Shown in pieces: positions 15,075 to 23,049 of a stretch of DNA of 23,161 nucleotides. This DNA is from an uncultured Clostridium sp. (GTDB lineage Bacteria > Bacillota > Clostridia > TANB77 > CAG-508), in NCBI GenBank assembly GCA_900557045.1, contig USQY01000023.1, forward strand, positions 1 to 23,161. The letters run 5' to 3'. Each line of letters opens with the position of its first letter. Positions within the stretch are counted from its first letter, which is position 1. The notes under the pieces were generated by a model, which made no database searches, was not told the DNA's origin, and saw nothing but the letters and a program-made list of their open reading frames with translations. A program made the position numbers and the translations under genes.

Positions 15075-15578
15075 CTATAAAGCAATTTGCACAATTTTAT
15101 TTTCACTAATGCACTTTTGCACATCTAAAATTCTTTGATTAGAAGACCCTCTAAACTTCAAAGTAGGATCTTTTTTCTCCTGCACAAATCTTCCATCAAC
15201 TAAAACATCAATTTGTTTTAATGCTTCATTTGTTTTTTCATCATTTCTATTTTCTAATTCTTCTAATGTATACCCACTATAACACCAAACATTAAAATTA
15301 GGTCTAACTTTTTTCACTTCTTTAATAAAATCAACAACTTCTGAAACATTTTCCTTGCATAATGGTTCTCCTCCACTAATTGTAATTCCCTTTAGTATTG
15401 AATTTTCGCAAATTTTATTAATTATTTTCTCTTTATTGAATTCTTCTCCATAATCAAAACTCTGTGCTATTTTGTTTTGACAACCAGGACAATTGTGTGG
15501 ACAACCACTTACAAAAAGAACTGCTCTCCAACCTAAACCATTTGATATACTTTCATCATAAAAACCTGCCATTTTCAT
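15075..15578 (-). CDS. nrdG: Anaerobic ribonucleoside-triphosphate reductase activating protein (radical SAM)
   Basis: 167 residues, usual for NrdG. It uses a [4Fe-4S] cluster and S-adenosylmethionine to generate the glycyl radical on NrdD. The cluster motif is CPHNCPGC (Cys26, Cys30, Cys33), the SAM-binding ISGGEPL follows at about 68-74, and NVWCYSGYTLEEL and IDVLVDGRFV are typical later segments, as is the C-terminal FRGSSNQRILD. AAAGGGAG lies 8 nt before ATG. It is 62 nt downstream of the intact nrdD, separated by a hairpin, and is followed by the radical-site-less NrdD-like gene, which has no Gly for it to activate. Confidence 0.96.
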   Translation of the reverse strand: MKMAGFYDESISNGLGWRAVLFVSGCPHNCPGCQNKIAQSFDYGEEFNKEKIINKICENSILKGITISGGEPLCKENVSEVVDFIKEVKKVRPNFNVWCYSGYTLEELENRNDEKTNEALKQIDVLVDGRFVQEKKDPTLKFRGSSNQRILDVQKCISENKIVQIAL

Positions 15579-15614
15579 ATGTAAGACTCCCTTTTGTTAT
15601 ATTTTTATTTTTAA

Positions 15615-15642
15615 AAAAGGGACTATATAAACTGTCCCTTTT
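15615..15642 (-). terminator. Hairpin at the nrdD stop codon (terminator, REP-like)
   Basis: AAAAGGGAC (15615-15623) pairs with GTCCCTTTT (15634-15642) around a 10-nt loop. On the minus strand the stem is followed by a T-rich run, which fits an intrinsic terminator that would reduce nrdG relative to nrdD. The stem starts within the TAA stop codon of nrdD. Its sequence resembles the repeat at 14959-15000. Confidence 0.7.
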
Positions 15643-17941
15643 ATTGTGCTCCTTTTATCTCACTATTTCCACCAATATGTGTTACTCTATCTTTTAATTC
15701 GCTTAATTTTCCATTGTTCCAACGTGAAGTTGTTCCAACTAAATATCCTGTTATTCTTTGTATTGTATCTATTTGTGTACTTCCACACATTGGACATTTA
15801 GTTAAATTAGCATCAGCATTTTCAAATCCACATTGCATACATCTTGAACGTGTGTGGTTTACACTACCATATCCCATATTATACTTATCCATTAAATCTA
15901 CTACAGCTTCTATAGTATCAGGATTATGTGTAGCATCTCCATCTAATTCAATATAGAAAATATGTCCTCCTCTTGTTAAATCATGATAAGGTGCTTCGAT
16001 TCTTGCCTTTTGCTCAGCTGAACATTTATACCATACTGGAACATGATTACTATTAGTATAATAATCTCTATCTGTAACACCTAAAATAGTTCCATATTCT
16101 TTTCTATCCATTTTTGTAAATCTTCCAGATAATCCTTCTGCTGGTGTTGCAAGAACACTGTAATTCAAATCATATCTTTCTGAAAATTCTTTTACAATGT
16201 CTCTTAATTCTGTTATAATCTCAACTCCTAATTTTTGTGAACTTTCAGATTCTGCATGATGTTTACCAGTTAAAGCTGTTAAAGCCTCTGCTAATCCTAT
16301 AAATCCAATTCCTAAAGTTCCTTGTTTTAAAACTGGTTCGACCTCATCATTAGGACCTAATTTATCACTACCTTCCCACATACCAGCCATTAATAATGGA
16401 AATTGTTTTGCAATAGCTGTACATTGGAATTTGTATCTATCATATAACTGTCTAGCAGCTACACCTGCATATTCTTCAAGCTTGTTCATAAAAATTTTCT
16501 TAACCGCTTTTTTATAATTAGCTGTCATATATTCCTCAGAACCTCTACCTAATTCAAATTTACATCCTGTTTTTTCTTGTGCCTCATAAGCAGATTCTAT
16601 AGCTAGTTTAGGTAAATTCAAAGTTGTAAAAGATAAATTACCTCTTCCTATTGAAGTTTTTTCTCCATGTCTATTTTCAAATACCCTTGTTCTGCATCCC
16701 ATTGTTGCACATTCATATTTAAATCTTTCAGGATCTTCAGCTTTCCATTTTTCATGTTGATTAAATGTAGCATCCAAATTCAAGAAATTAGGGAAAAATC
16801 TTTTAGCAGTTACTCTACAAGCTAATTTATATAAATCATAGTTTTTATCTTCAGGTAAATAGTTTACTCCACGTTTTTTCTTCCAAATTTGAATTGGGAA
16901 TATTGGAGTTTCATTATTTCCAACTCCTCTTTCTGTTGAAAGTAAAATTTCTCTTATTATACATCTACCTTCTGGTGAAGTATCTGTACCATAGTTAATT
17001 GAACTAAATACAACTTGATTTCCACCTCTTGAATGTATAGTATTCATATTATGTATAAAGGCTTCCATTGATTGATGAACTCTTGAAACTGTATTATTAA
17101 TTGCAAATTGTAAATCACGTTCTTCACCTTTTAAATCTTTTATATCTTTTTTAATATAATCTTCTACTTGGTAATCATAATATTTTGATAAATCATTACC
17201 TGTAAATTCTTCCAATTTTTTTATTTCTTCTACAAAAGTCATTTTTACATATGGAGCTAAGTAATAATCAAAAGCTGGAATAGCTTGTCCGCCATGCATT
17301 TCATTTTGTACAGTTTCCATTGAGATGCACCCTAATATACTTGCTGTTTCAATTCTTTTAGCTGGTCTTGATGCACCATGACCTGCTTTAAAACCATTTT
17401 GTAAAATTTTATCTAATGGATGTTGTAAACAAGTTAATGATTTTGTTGGATAATAATCTTTATCATGAACATGTATGTAACCACCTTTTACAGCTTTTCT
17501 TGATTCATCTGAAAATAGGAAATCATCAACAAATGGTTTTGTTGTTTCAGATGCAAATTTCATCATCATTCCTGCTGGTGTATCTGCATTCATATTGGCA
17601 TTTTCTCTTGTTATATCATTAGCTTTTGCACCTATAATATCTAGGAATATTTCTTTAGTTTTTGATTTTCTTGCTACATCTCTATTATATCTATATGTAA
17701 TATAACTTTGTGCAACTTCTTTTCTTGATGTTGTCATTAATTTTTTTTCTATTAAATCTTGTATTTCATATACTGTTACTTGATTTTTGTCTTCTAATTG
17801 TTTTTCTACACTATTTGCCACTTTATTAGCTAATTCAACATCAACACCACCTTGTGTTTGAGCCATAGCTAATGTTATAGCTTTTACAATCCTCTCACCA
17901 TTAAATTCTACTAATCTTCCGTCTCTTTTTATAACTTGCAT
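15641..17941 (-). CDS. nrdD: Anaerobic (class III) ribonucleoside-triphosphate reductase, full length
   Basis: 766 residues from ATG 17941 (MQVIKRDGRLVEFN). The upstream ATG at 17953 adds only MCVV and sits directly on the AAGGGATG ribosome site. It reduces ribonucleotides to deoxyribonucleotides by radical chemistry without oxygen. ATP-cone (about 1-95) for allosteric control, HVHDKDYYPT and GCISMETVQNEMHGGQAIPA in the barrel, finger-loop MGCRTRV with the thiyl Cys (about 416), and at the C-terminus four zinc cysteines (about 701, 704, 716, 719) followed by RITGYLVG, whose Gly (about 732) carries the radical. All catalytic parts are present. It is a different subtype from the truncated paralogue. 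It is first in the nrdD-nrdG-nrdD-like unit, with its own promoter and a likely Crp/Fnr site. Confidence 0.96.
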   Translation of the reverse strand: MQVIKRDGRLVEFNGERIVKAITLAMAQTQGGVDVELANKVANSVEKQLEDKNQVTVYEIQDLIEKKLMTTSRKEVAQSYITYRYNRDVARKSKTKEIFLDIIGAKANDITRENANMNADTPAGMMMKFASETTKPFVDDFLFSDESRKAVKGGYIHVHDKDYYPTKSLTCLQHPLDKILQNGFKAGHGASRPAKRIETASILGCISMETVQNEMHGGQAIPAFDYYLAPYVKMTFVEEIKKLEEFTGNDLSKYYDYQVEDYIKKDIKDLKGEERDLQFAINNTVSRVHQSMEAFIHNMNTIHSRGGNQVVFSSINYGTDTSPEGRCIIREILLSTERGVGNNETPIFPIQIWKKKRGVNYLPEDKNYDLYKLACRVTAKRFFPNFLNLDATFNQHEKWKAEDPERFKYECATMGCRTRVFENRHGEKTSIGRGNLSFTTLNLPKLAIESAYEAQEKTGCKFELGRGSEEYMTANYKKAVKKIFMNKLEEYAGVAARQLYDRYKFQCTAIAKQFPLLMAGMWEGSDKLGPNDEVEPVLKQGTLGIGFIGLAEALTALTGKHHAESESSQKLGVEIITELRDIVKEFSERYDLNYSVLATPAEGLSGRFTKMDRKEYGTILGVTDRDYYTNSNHVPVWYKCSAEQKARIEAPYHDLTRGGHIFYIELDGDATHNPDTIEAVVDLMDKYNMGYGSVNHTRSRCMQCGFENADANLTKCPMCGSTQIDTIQRITGYLVGTTSRWNNGKLSELKDRVTHIGGNSEIKGAQ

Positions 17942-18004
17942 AACTACACACATCCCTTTCTTTTGAGCATTTTTTATTTTGATTTATTTTATTTTTATGA
18001 GCAT

Positions 18005-18047
18005 ATTATACATTAAGTATTTTTGTTTTTTTGTTGCTTTTGCAACA
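18005..18047 (-). promoter_or_regulatory. nrdD promoter with a Crp/Fnr-type operator centred at -41.5
   Basis: On the minus strand a perfect TATAAT (18005-18010) lies about 65 nt before the nrdD start. No -35 is present (CAAAAA at the 17-nt spacing). A perfect palindrome TGTTGC-TTTT-GCAACA occupies 18032-18047. Taking transcription from A at 17998, its centre (18039.5) is at -41.5, the class-II activator position. The 5+4+5 spacing is that of Fnr-type sites. A Crp/Fnr gene is divergent next door. The rest of the 17942-18256 spacer shows only the regulator's promoter. Confidence 0.65.
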
Positions 18048-18202
18048 TATTATGAGTTTTTTTGTTGGTGTTAATCGGAATACAGTTCCCTCTAAGTAAA
18101 AAAAATTCTAGAAAAATTTATTACATTTTTGTTACATACTTATTACGTTTATTTTCCATAAAATGTTTCTTATTGATTAATTTATTTTTTTCTACTATTG
18201 CA

Positions 18203-18231
18203 TTGTAAAACATTGAAAAATACTGTATAAT
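18203..18231 (+). promoter_or_regulatory. Promoter of the Crp/Fnr regulator gene
   Basis: TTGTAA (18203-18208), a 17-nt spacer and TATAAT (18226-18231) predict a start near 18238, giving a leader of about 19 nt with AGGGGGA as ribosome site 6 nt before the ATG. No copy of the TGTTGC/GCAACA palindrome was seen at this promoter. Confidence 0.7.
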
Positions 18232-18256
18232 ATACATACTTTCAGGGGGATTTTTT

Positions 18257-18889
18257 ATGAATATAAAAGAAAAAGAAATTTCAGAATTTTTTAGTGAATT
18301 TTCTAATAACTGCAAAAAAGTCATAACTAAGAAATTCGAAAAAAATGAAATAATAACTACATATATAGCTAAACGTAAACAATTATGTTTATTATGTTCA
18401 GGTGAAGCAGATTTAATTAGATATGATTTTAATGGTAATAAAACAATAGTTGAACATTACTTTCCTAATAATATATTTGGTGAAATTTTTTATAATGTAA
18501 CAACTAATAATGAATTATTTGTAGAGTCCCGAAAAAACTGTGAAGTATTATTTTTTGATTATGAATATATTGAAGATAAGTGTACTATTACTTGTTCTTA
18601 TCATAAAAAAGTTCTTCAATACTTACCAAATCTTCTTTTAGAAGAAATAAATTCTCTGAATACGCGAATTGAGATTTTAAGTAAAAGAACAATACGTGAA
18701 AAATTATTAACATATTTTAATATAATTTCAACAAAAAACATTAGTAAATCATTCACATTACCATTTTCATTAACAGATTTAGCTGATTACTTAAGTGTTG
18801 ATAGAAGTGCTATGATGCGCGAAATTGGGTATTTGCGAAAAGACAAAATCATAGATAAAATTGGAAACAAAATTACATTATTATACTAA
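18257..18889 (+). CDS. Crp/Fnr family transcriptional regulator
   Basis: 210 residues, and the only plus-strand gene in the window. The N-terminal cyclic-nucleotide-binding-like beta barrel (about 20-110) has KNEIITTYIAKRKQLCLLCSGEADLIRYDFNGN and the PNNIFGEIF loop. A long dimerisation helix follows (about 115-145), then a Crp-type winged helix (about 145-210) with SLTDLADYLSVDRSAMMREIGYLRKDKII. The recognition helix has the Arg-Ser-Ala...Arg-Glu pattern of the family. Cysteines occur at 19, 44, 47, 95, 109 and 113. Their spacing does not match classic Fnr, so an iron-sulfur sensor role is not shown. Divergent placement beside nrdD and the palindrome at -41.5 suggest that it activates nrdD. 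The effector is unknown. Confidence 0.88.
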   Translation: MNIKEKEISEFFSEFSNNCKKVITKKFEKNEIITTYIAKRKQLCLLCSGEADLIRYDFNGNKTIVEHYFPNNIFGEIFYNVTTNNELFVESRKNCEVLFFDYEYIEDKCTITCSYHKKVLQYLPNLLLEEINSLNTRIEILSKRTIREKLLTYFNIISTKNISKSFTLPFSLTDLADYLSVDRSAMMREIGYLRKDKIIDKIGNKITLLY

Positions 18890-18923
18890 CTTTACTATAT
18901 TATTTATTAATAAAGAATACTAT

Positions 18924-19000
18924 AAAAAAACGAACTTTATTATAACTAACACCATAAAATATTTTTTATGGTGTTAGTTATAATAATTAGTTCGTTTTTT
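18924..19000. terminator. Strong bidirectional terminator between convergent genes
   Basis: A 21-bp perfect inner stem (18939-18959 with 18964-18984) closes on a 4-nt loop. It is extended by an outer 12-bp stem, AAAAAACGAACT (18925-18936) with AGTTCGTTTTTT (18989-19000). T runs are available on both strands. It lies between the Crp/Fnr gene and the convergent SPFH gene and should stop transcription from both. Confidence 0.9.
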
Positions 19001-19046
19001 ATTTCTTAATAATTGTATTTATTATTATTGATTGTTATTTTTATTA

Positions 19047-20336
19047 TTATATTTTAGTTCCACATTCTCCACAGAATTTTGCTGTATCAGATAATTTTGT
19101 TCCGCAATTTGGGCAAAATTTTCCTGCTGGTTTTTCTGGTTTTTTAGTTCCGCATTCTCCACAGAATTTACCTGTCACAGTTGTATTGCAATTTGGACAA
19201 ACCCATCCATCAACTGTACCTTCTGGTTTGCTTTCTACAACTTCATCAGTTTGTTTTTGATTTTGTTCTTGACTTTCTGTTGATTGTTGTGTTTGTTCTT
19301 GTGGTTGTGATTGCTCTGGTTGTTGATTATTCATTACTGGTTGAACTGGTGTAGCATTTTGCCAAGGACCTTGAGCAGCTCCTCCCATCATTCCACCTGT
19401 TGCCATATTCATCATACCAATACCCATGAAACCATTTTGTGCTCCACCTGCATTATTAGCTGCATCTTGAACAGCATTTGCATATGCACCAACAAGTTTT
19501 CCTTGTTGCATCATAGCATTTGAACTTAATTCATAATCATCTATTTTCTTTTCTGATTCTGGATCTAATGTTACAGACTCAACAGCAAAAACTTCTATTG
19601 ATAAACCTCTTTTTCTAATAGGTTCATCAAAAACTTTTTCATCCATTATTTCTTTTATTTCATCAGTATTACTTGGTAATTCTAATACTGGAACTTTATG
19701 TTTTGAATTTCCTAATTCATTTAACACATTTTGGAATGTTGCAACAACTTCTGAACGAATTTGTTCTGTTATTTCACTTTTATAATATACATCTTTTGTT
19801 CCACCTATAGCATTCATAAATAATGCTGGATTTACTAATCTAAATGTATATGTACCAAAACATTTTACTTCAACTCTTAATGGTGTTATTGTTCCTGTCA
19901 TTTGATTTGGTATAGCATGTGACCAATCTTGATAAGGAATTGGTGCAGGTGTACCAAATTTATTTTTTGTAATCTCTTTTGTATTAAAGAAAAATACAGA
20001 TTGTTCTTTTGCTGTAGCACCATTATATGTAAAACGTTGCCACATTTCTTTAAATACATCACCAAATTGTCCTGCAAAAAAAGATGGGCTTGATGAAGTA
20101 TCAAATGTATATAATCCTTCTTCAGCTGTAGCATCTATTATTTTACCGTTATCATAAATAACAGCGCATTGTCCTGGTCCTACTATAATAGTACTTTTAT
20201 TTGTTATAACCCCTGTTGGAGTAGTTTTTCTCATCATTAGAATATCATTTCCTAAATCTTCACATCTAATGGCTTCTTTCCATTGATCATGTAGTGTGCT
20301 TCCTATAGCACCTGCTGCTGCTTTAATTAATCCCAT
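19047..20336 (-). CDS. SPFH-domain (YdjI-like) protein with C-terminal zinc ribbons
   Basis: 429 residues from ATG 20336, which has AGGAGG 7 nt upstream. An in-frame ATG at 20378 lacks a ribosome site. The start MGLIKAAAGAIGSTLHDQWKEAIRCEDL and the following STIIVGPGQCAVIYDNGKI are typical of the YdjI-type SPFH group (also annotated as virion core protein-like). The SPFH domain runs to about residue 280, then a Gly/Met-rich stretch, a Gln/Pro/Glu-rich linker (about 315-370), and two zinc ribbons, CPNC...FCGECG and FCPNCG...FCGECG. SPFH proteins scaffold membrane assemblies; in Bacillus subtilis YdjI works with zinc-ribbon membrane proteins and a PspA homologue. The adjacent zinc-ribbon membrane protein suggests a similar membrane-stress module, which is inference. 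Confidence 0.85.
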   Translation of the reverse strand: MGLIKAAAGAIGSTLHDQWKEAIRCEDLGNDILMMRKTTPTGVITNKSTIIVGPGQCAVIYDNGKIIDATAEEGLYTFDTSSSPSFFAGQFGDVFKEMWQRFTYNGATAKEQSVFFFNTKEITKNKFGTPAPIPYQDWSHAIPNQMTGTITPLRVEVKCFGTYTFRLVNPALFMNAIGGTKDVYYKSEITEQIRSEVVATFQNVLNELGNSKHKVPVLELPSNTDEIKEIMDEKVFDEPIRKRGLSIEVFAVESVTLDPESEKKIDDYELSSNAMMQQGKLVGAYANAVQDAANNAGGAQNGFMGIGMMNMATGGMMGGAAQGPWQNATPVQPVMNNQQPEQSQPQEQTQQSTESQEQNQKQTDEVVESKPEGTVDGWVCPNCNTTVTGKFCGECGTKKPEKPAGKFCPNCGTKLSDTAKFCGECGTKI

Positions 20337-20369
20337 AATTTTACCTCCTATTTTTTTGTTATCTTTTAT

Positions 20370-20398
20370 ATTATACAATATTTTATTTTGATTAACAA
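20370..20398 (-). promoter_or_regulatory. Promoter of the SPFH gene
   Basis: On the minus strand TTGTTA (20393-20398), a 17-nt spacer and a perfect TATAAT (20370-20375). It lies about 34 nt before the start codon. The 20399-20549 spacer behind it is AT-rich, with no clear terminator after the upstream gene. Confidence 0.7.
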
Positions 20399-20549
20399 TG
20401 TTTTATTAACATTTTTTTCAAAAGTCATCACTTTTTATTACAATTCATATTCTTATATTTAAAACTATAAAATATGCTAAATAAAATATACCAAAAGGAA
20501 TTTGTATATAGCTAAAAAATAAATGCTCAAATATTTTAATATATTTACA

Positions 20550-21314
20550 TTAATAATCTTCCTTATAAGAAACCATATACCAATTTTTCAAATTAACTGG
20601 TTCTACATAAGTCCCACAATAAGAACAATTTCCTGCTCCTAACTTTCCTAATGGTGCACCACAATTAGGGCAACTTACTGTTAATACATTTTCATTATGC
20701 TTAAATTTACTTTCATCATATACATACACAAATTCAGTAGTATATCTTGTTTGTTTTTTCAAACTTCCATTATATTCTTTCTTCTTATTACTTTTACTTG
20801 TATCTGTATAATAGTATTCTACTGTACTAGAAATTTTAATAGTAGCTTTACCTGCAGATTTCAAATAATCTTTAATAGCATGAGCATGAAATTTAACCTC
20901 ATCATATTTAATATCAATATTACTATTTTTTAAATCAGTAATCTTTTCTCTTAAAGATGGATATATATATATTAAATCATTATCATTTTTTATTTTACTT
21001 ATATCCTTATCTTCTATACTATTAAAAATTTTTATCATATTATTTTCAACTTTAGAAAATAAAAAATCCTTGTTGAAATCATTAAAATCTCTAATTATAG
21101 TTGGTTCTAAAAGTTTTGTTATACCACTAACATTTTTCACTCTAGTATATTCTTGCTGTTCTATATTCTTAGCATTTTTGGCTGCTTGCACTAATGTTTT
21201 CATATTTGCTGGTCCAACTATTTGTCTTGTCTTATAATATATTATACCTATTATTATCCCTACTGCCACAACTAAACCTAAACACGCTCCTAAAAAACCT
21301 ATTATAAAATTCAT
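20550..21314 (-). CDS. Membrane protein with Tim44-like domain and C-terminal zinc ribbon
   Basis: 254 residues. One N-terminal membrane helix (about 4-27, Gly-rich), then an alpha/beta domain (about 70-215) including DFNDFNKDFLFSKVENNMIKIF, VKFHAHAIKDYL and a final YTTEFVYVYDESKF strand, resembling the Tim44-like fold seen in lipid- or membrane-associated proteins. A zinc ribbon near the C-terminus has CPNCGAPLGKLGAGNCSYCG (two Cys-x-x-Cys knuckles). It precedes the SPFH gene on the same strand by about 210 nt, and both carry zinc ribbons, so they may cooperate at the membrane. The ribosome site is odd: AAGGGGGA is about 24 nt before the ATG with a small hairpin (TCAAG/CTTGA) in between. The fold assignment is moderate and the function unknown. 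Confidence 0.65.
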   Translation of the reverse strand: MNFIIGFLGACLGLVVAVGIIIGIIYYKTRQIVGPANMKTLVQAAKNAKNIEQQEYTRVKNVSGITKLLEPTIIRDFNDFNKDFLFSKVENNMIKIFNSIEDKDISKIKNDNDLIYIYPSLREKITDLKNSNIDIKYDEVKFHAHAIKDYLKSAGKATIKISSTVEYYYTDTSKSNKKKEYNGSLKKQTRYTTEFVYVYDESKFKHNENVLTVSCPNCGAPLGKLGAGNCSYCGTYVEPVNLKNWYMVSYKEDY

Positions 21315-21368
21315 AAATTTTCAAGAAAAACTTGAGTCCCCCTTTCTTATAATATTAATTATTTTAAT

Positions 21369-21395
21369 ATTATATTTTTTCCATTCTTTTGTCAA
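21369..21395 (-). promoter_or_regulatory. Possible promoter of the zinc-ribbon membrane protein gene
   Basis: Perfect TTGACA (21390-21395) and TATAAT (21369-21374) on the minus strand, but with a short 15-nt spacer, which would weaken it or make it depend on DNA twist or an activator. Confidence 0.5.
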
Positions 21396-21424
21396 ATAAT
21401 TTTAATATTATTATTTTGCTAACA

Positions 21425-21466
21425 AAAAATATAGATATAATTTTATTTAATTATATCTATATTTTT
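21425..21466. terminator. Terminator after the LPXTG surface protein gene
   Basis: A perfect 18-bp inverted repeat (21425-21442 with 21449-21466) with a 6-nt loop and A/T runs at both ends, 41 nt after the stop codon of the LPXTG gene. Confidence 0.75.
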
Positions 21467-21506
21467 ATTTCTATTTAATTTCTGCACTAATTAATTATAT
21501 ATTAAT

Positions 21507-23018
21507 TTACTTTATATTTCTATATTTTATGAAACTTCCTAAACTTATTACTGCAAATACTATTATAGCCATTATTATAATACTATCATTTGTACCAGTT
21601 TGAGGTAAATTTCCATCCGGATTTGTCACTATAGTACCAGATTCTCCTTTTTCAGGCACTTCTTCATATTCATTATCTGGATTTGATGGTTCTCCTGGGT
21701 TTGATTCATCTCCTGGTTTTGATCCTTCTCCTTGGTTTGATTCATCTCCTGGTTTTGATCCTTCTCCTGGGTTTGATCCTTCTCCTGGGTTTAATCCTTC
21801 TCCTGGGTTTGATCCTTCTCCTGGGTTTAATCCTTCTCCTGGTTTTGATCCTTCTCCTGGATTTGATTCATCTCCTGGGTTTGATGGTTGTGTTGTTCCC
21901 CATGGATTTCCTTCAACTAGTCTTAAACTACTAATTGGCATTATTAAATAACTCTCATATCCTGTAGCTTTTACATATATACTAATATATTTATCACTAT
22001 CTATATCACTATTTGTAATTTCGTCTACTACTGTTGTTTTTGTTCCATCAACAACTAATTTATTATTACTATTTTTTACCAAATTTGTATTTTCAGTAAT
22101 TTCATTTCCTTGATCATCTTTGAATTTAAAAGATTGATCTGATATGTAATATCTAATATCAGTAATGTTTCCCGCACTACTTACTGCCTTTACATAAATT
22201 GTGTTAGCTGCATCATCTTTTTCTTTACGTAATTCTATTGCTATTTTATTTTCTGTATCATTTACATCTTTAATTACTATACCTTCAACTGATTGTGCAC
22301 CAGCAGTATTTTCAGCAAATATGTAATATACTCCTGCACTTTCTACATCTTTAGAAACTTGTATATCCCTAGTTCCTGTAAAACTTAAATTTTCCCCAAC
22401 ATTACTAAAATCTGCACATTTAAGTGGTACATCTGATTTAGCAATTTTAATTGTTTTAATATCATAATTTGTATCTTTTACATTAATACTTATTTTTTTG
22501 TTGTCAGCAGTTAATTTAATAGTTATTGTATTTTCAATAGTTACCGGAGCTTTCAATGTTTTAGAAACGTATGCTATTGCATAACTATCATCAGCTGTTC
22601 TAGCAACACATAAAGCACTGTATGTAACATCTGCTGTAACTTCTGGTATGTTTATAGTACTATTTATTTGTTTTGAATCTGATGAATACATATCTGTTAT
22701 TGAATTTGCAGTATACCAATTTATTACATTATCCATATATTGTATTTTTTCTTCATTAGTTGCTTCACTTCCTGGTTTTTGATATGGCATTGTACCTGCT
22801 GCCCAATACAAATTATATCCTACATATTCTGAACTTAAAGTTCCTGTTAATGTTAATGAATTTTGTTCTTTGTTATACTGAATTGTCATTCCAAATCCAT
22901 TTCCAGAATCTGCAGTAGTTGTTAGTATAGGTACTATTAAATTTCCTATTAACATTATTACTATTGTAAGTGATATTATTGATGTATATTTATATATTTT
23001 TCTATTATTAAATTTCAT
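21507..23018 (-). CDS. LPXTG-anchored repetitive surface protein
   Basis: 503 residues from ATG 23018, which has AAGGAGG 9 nt upstream. Longer reading from 23132 has no ribosome site and runs through the promoter. Signal peptide (about 1-35, basic start then IISLTIVIMLIGNLIVPIL), a beta-rich region (about 40-370) with repeated Ig-like features such as NKISIAIEL-type strands and IYVKA motifs, a repeat of twelve hexapeptides of the type Ser-Asn-Pro-Gly-Glu-Gly (about 375-445), an acidic spacer, and a sorting signal: LPQTG at about 471, a hydrophobic helix and the charged tail KYRNIK. Sortase should attach it to peptidoglycan at the Thr. The Pro/Gly repeat probably spans the cell wall. I recognise no specific binding domain, so the ligand is unknown. 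Confidence 0.85.
   Translation of the reverse strand: MKFNNRKIYKYTSIISLTIVIMLIGNLIVPILTTTADSGNGFGMTIQYNKEQNSLTLTGTLSSEYVGYNLYWAAGTMPYQKPGSEATNEEKIQYMDNVINWYTANSITDMYSSDSKQINSTINIPEVTADVTYSALCVARTADDSYAIAYVSKTLKAPVTIENTITIKLTADNKKISINVKDTNYDIKTIKIAKSDVPLKCADFSNVGENLSFTGTRDIQVSKDVESAGVYYIFAENTAGAQSVEGIVIKDVNDTENKIAIELRKEKDDAANTIYVKAVSSAGNITDIRYYISDQSFKFKDDQGNEITENTNLVKNSNNKLVVDGTKTTVVDEITNSDIDSDKYISIYVKATGYESYLIMPISSLRLVEGNPWGTTQPSNPGDESNPGEGSKPGEGLNPGEGSNPGEGLNPGEGSNPGEGSKPGDESNQGEGSKPGDESNPGEPSNPDNEYEEVPEKGESGTIVTNPDGNLPQTGTNDSIIIMAIIVFAVISLGSFIKYRNIK
21679..21888 (-). repeat. 18-bp tandem repeat, about 12 units, in the LPXTG gene
   Basis: Units encode (Ser/Leu)-(Asn/Lys)-Pro-Gly-(Glu/Asp)-(Gly/Glu). 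They differ by few bases and stay in frame. Such arrays expand and contract by slippage, changing wall-spanning length without breaking the protein. Confidence 0.9.
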
Positions 23019-23049
23019 AATACGTCCTCCTTTTTTATCAACTCTATTA

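Noticed and set aside
17942..18256. NrdR boxes upstream of nrdD
   Set aside because: I looked for the paired ACACWATATATWGTGT-type boxes and found none. The only clear dyad is the TGTTGC/GCAACA palindrome.
18121..18324. Minus-strand open frame across the Crp/Fnr start
   Set aside because: It overlaps the well-supported regulator gene and its promoter and has no ribosome site. It is a composition artefact.
21679..21888. CRISPR-like periodic array
   Set aside because: The units are contiguous 18-bp coding repeats with no spacers and sit in frame inside a surface protein gene.
21683..21934. Plus-strand frame encoding Leu-Gly-Leu-Ile repeats
   Set aside because: It is the antisense of the hexapeptide array and has periodicity only because of it.
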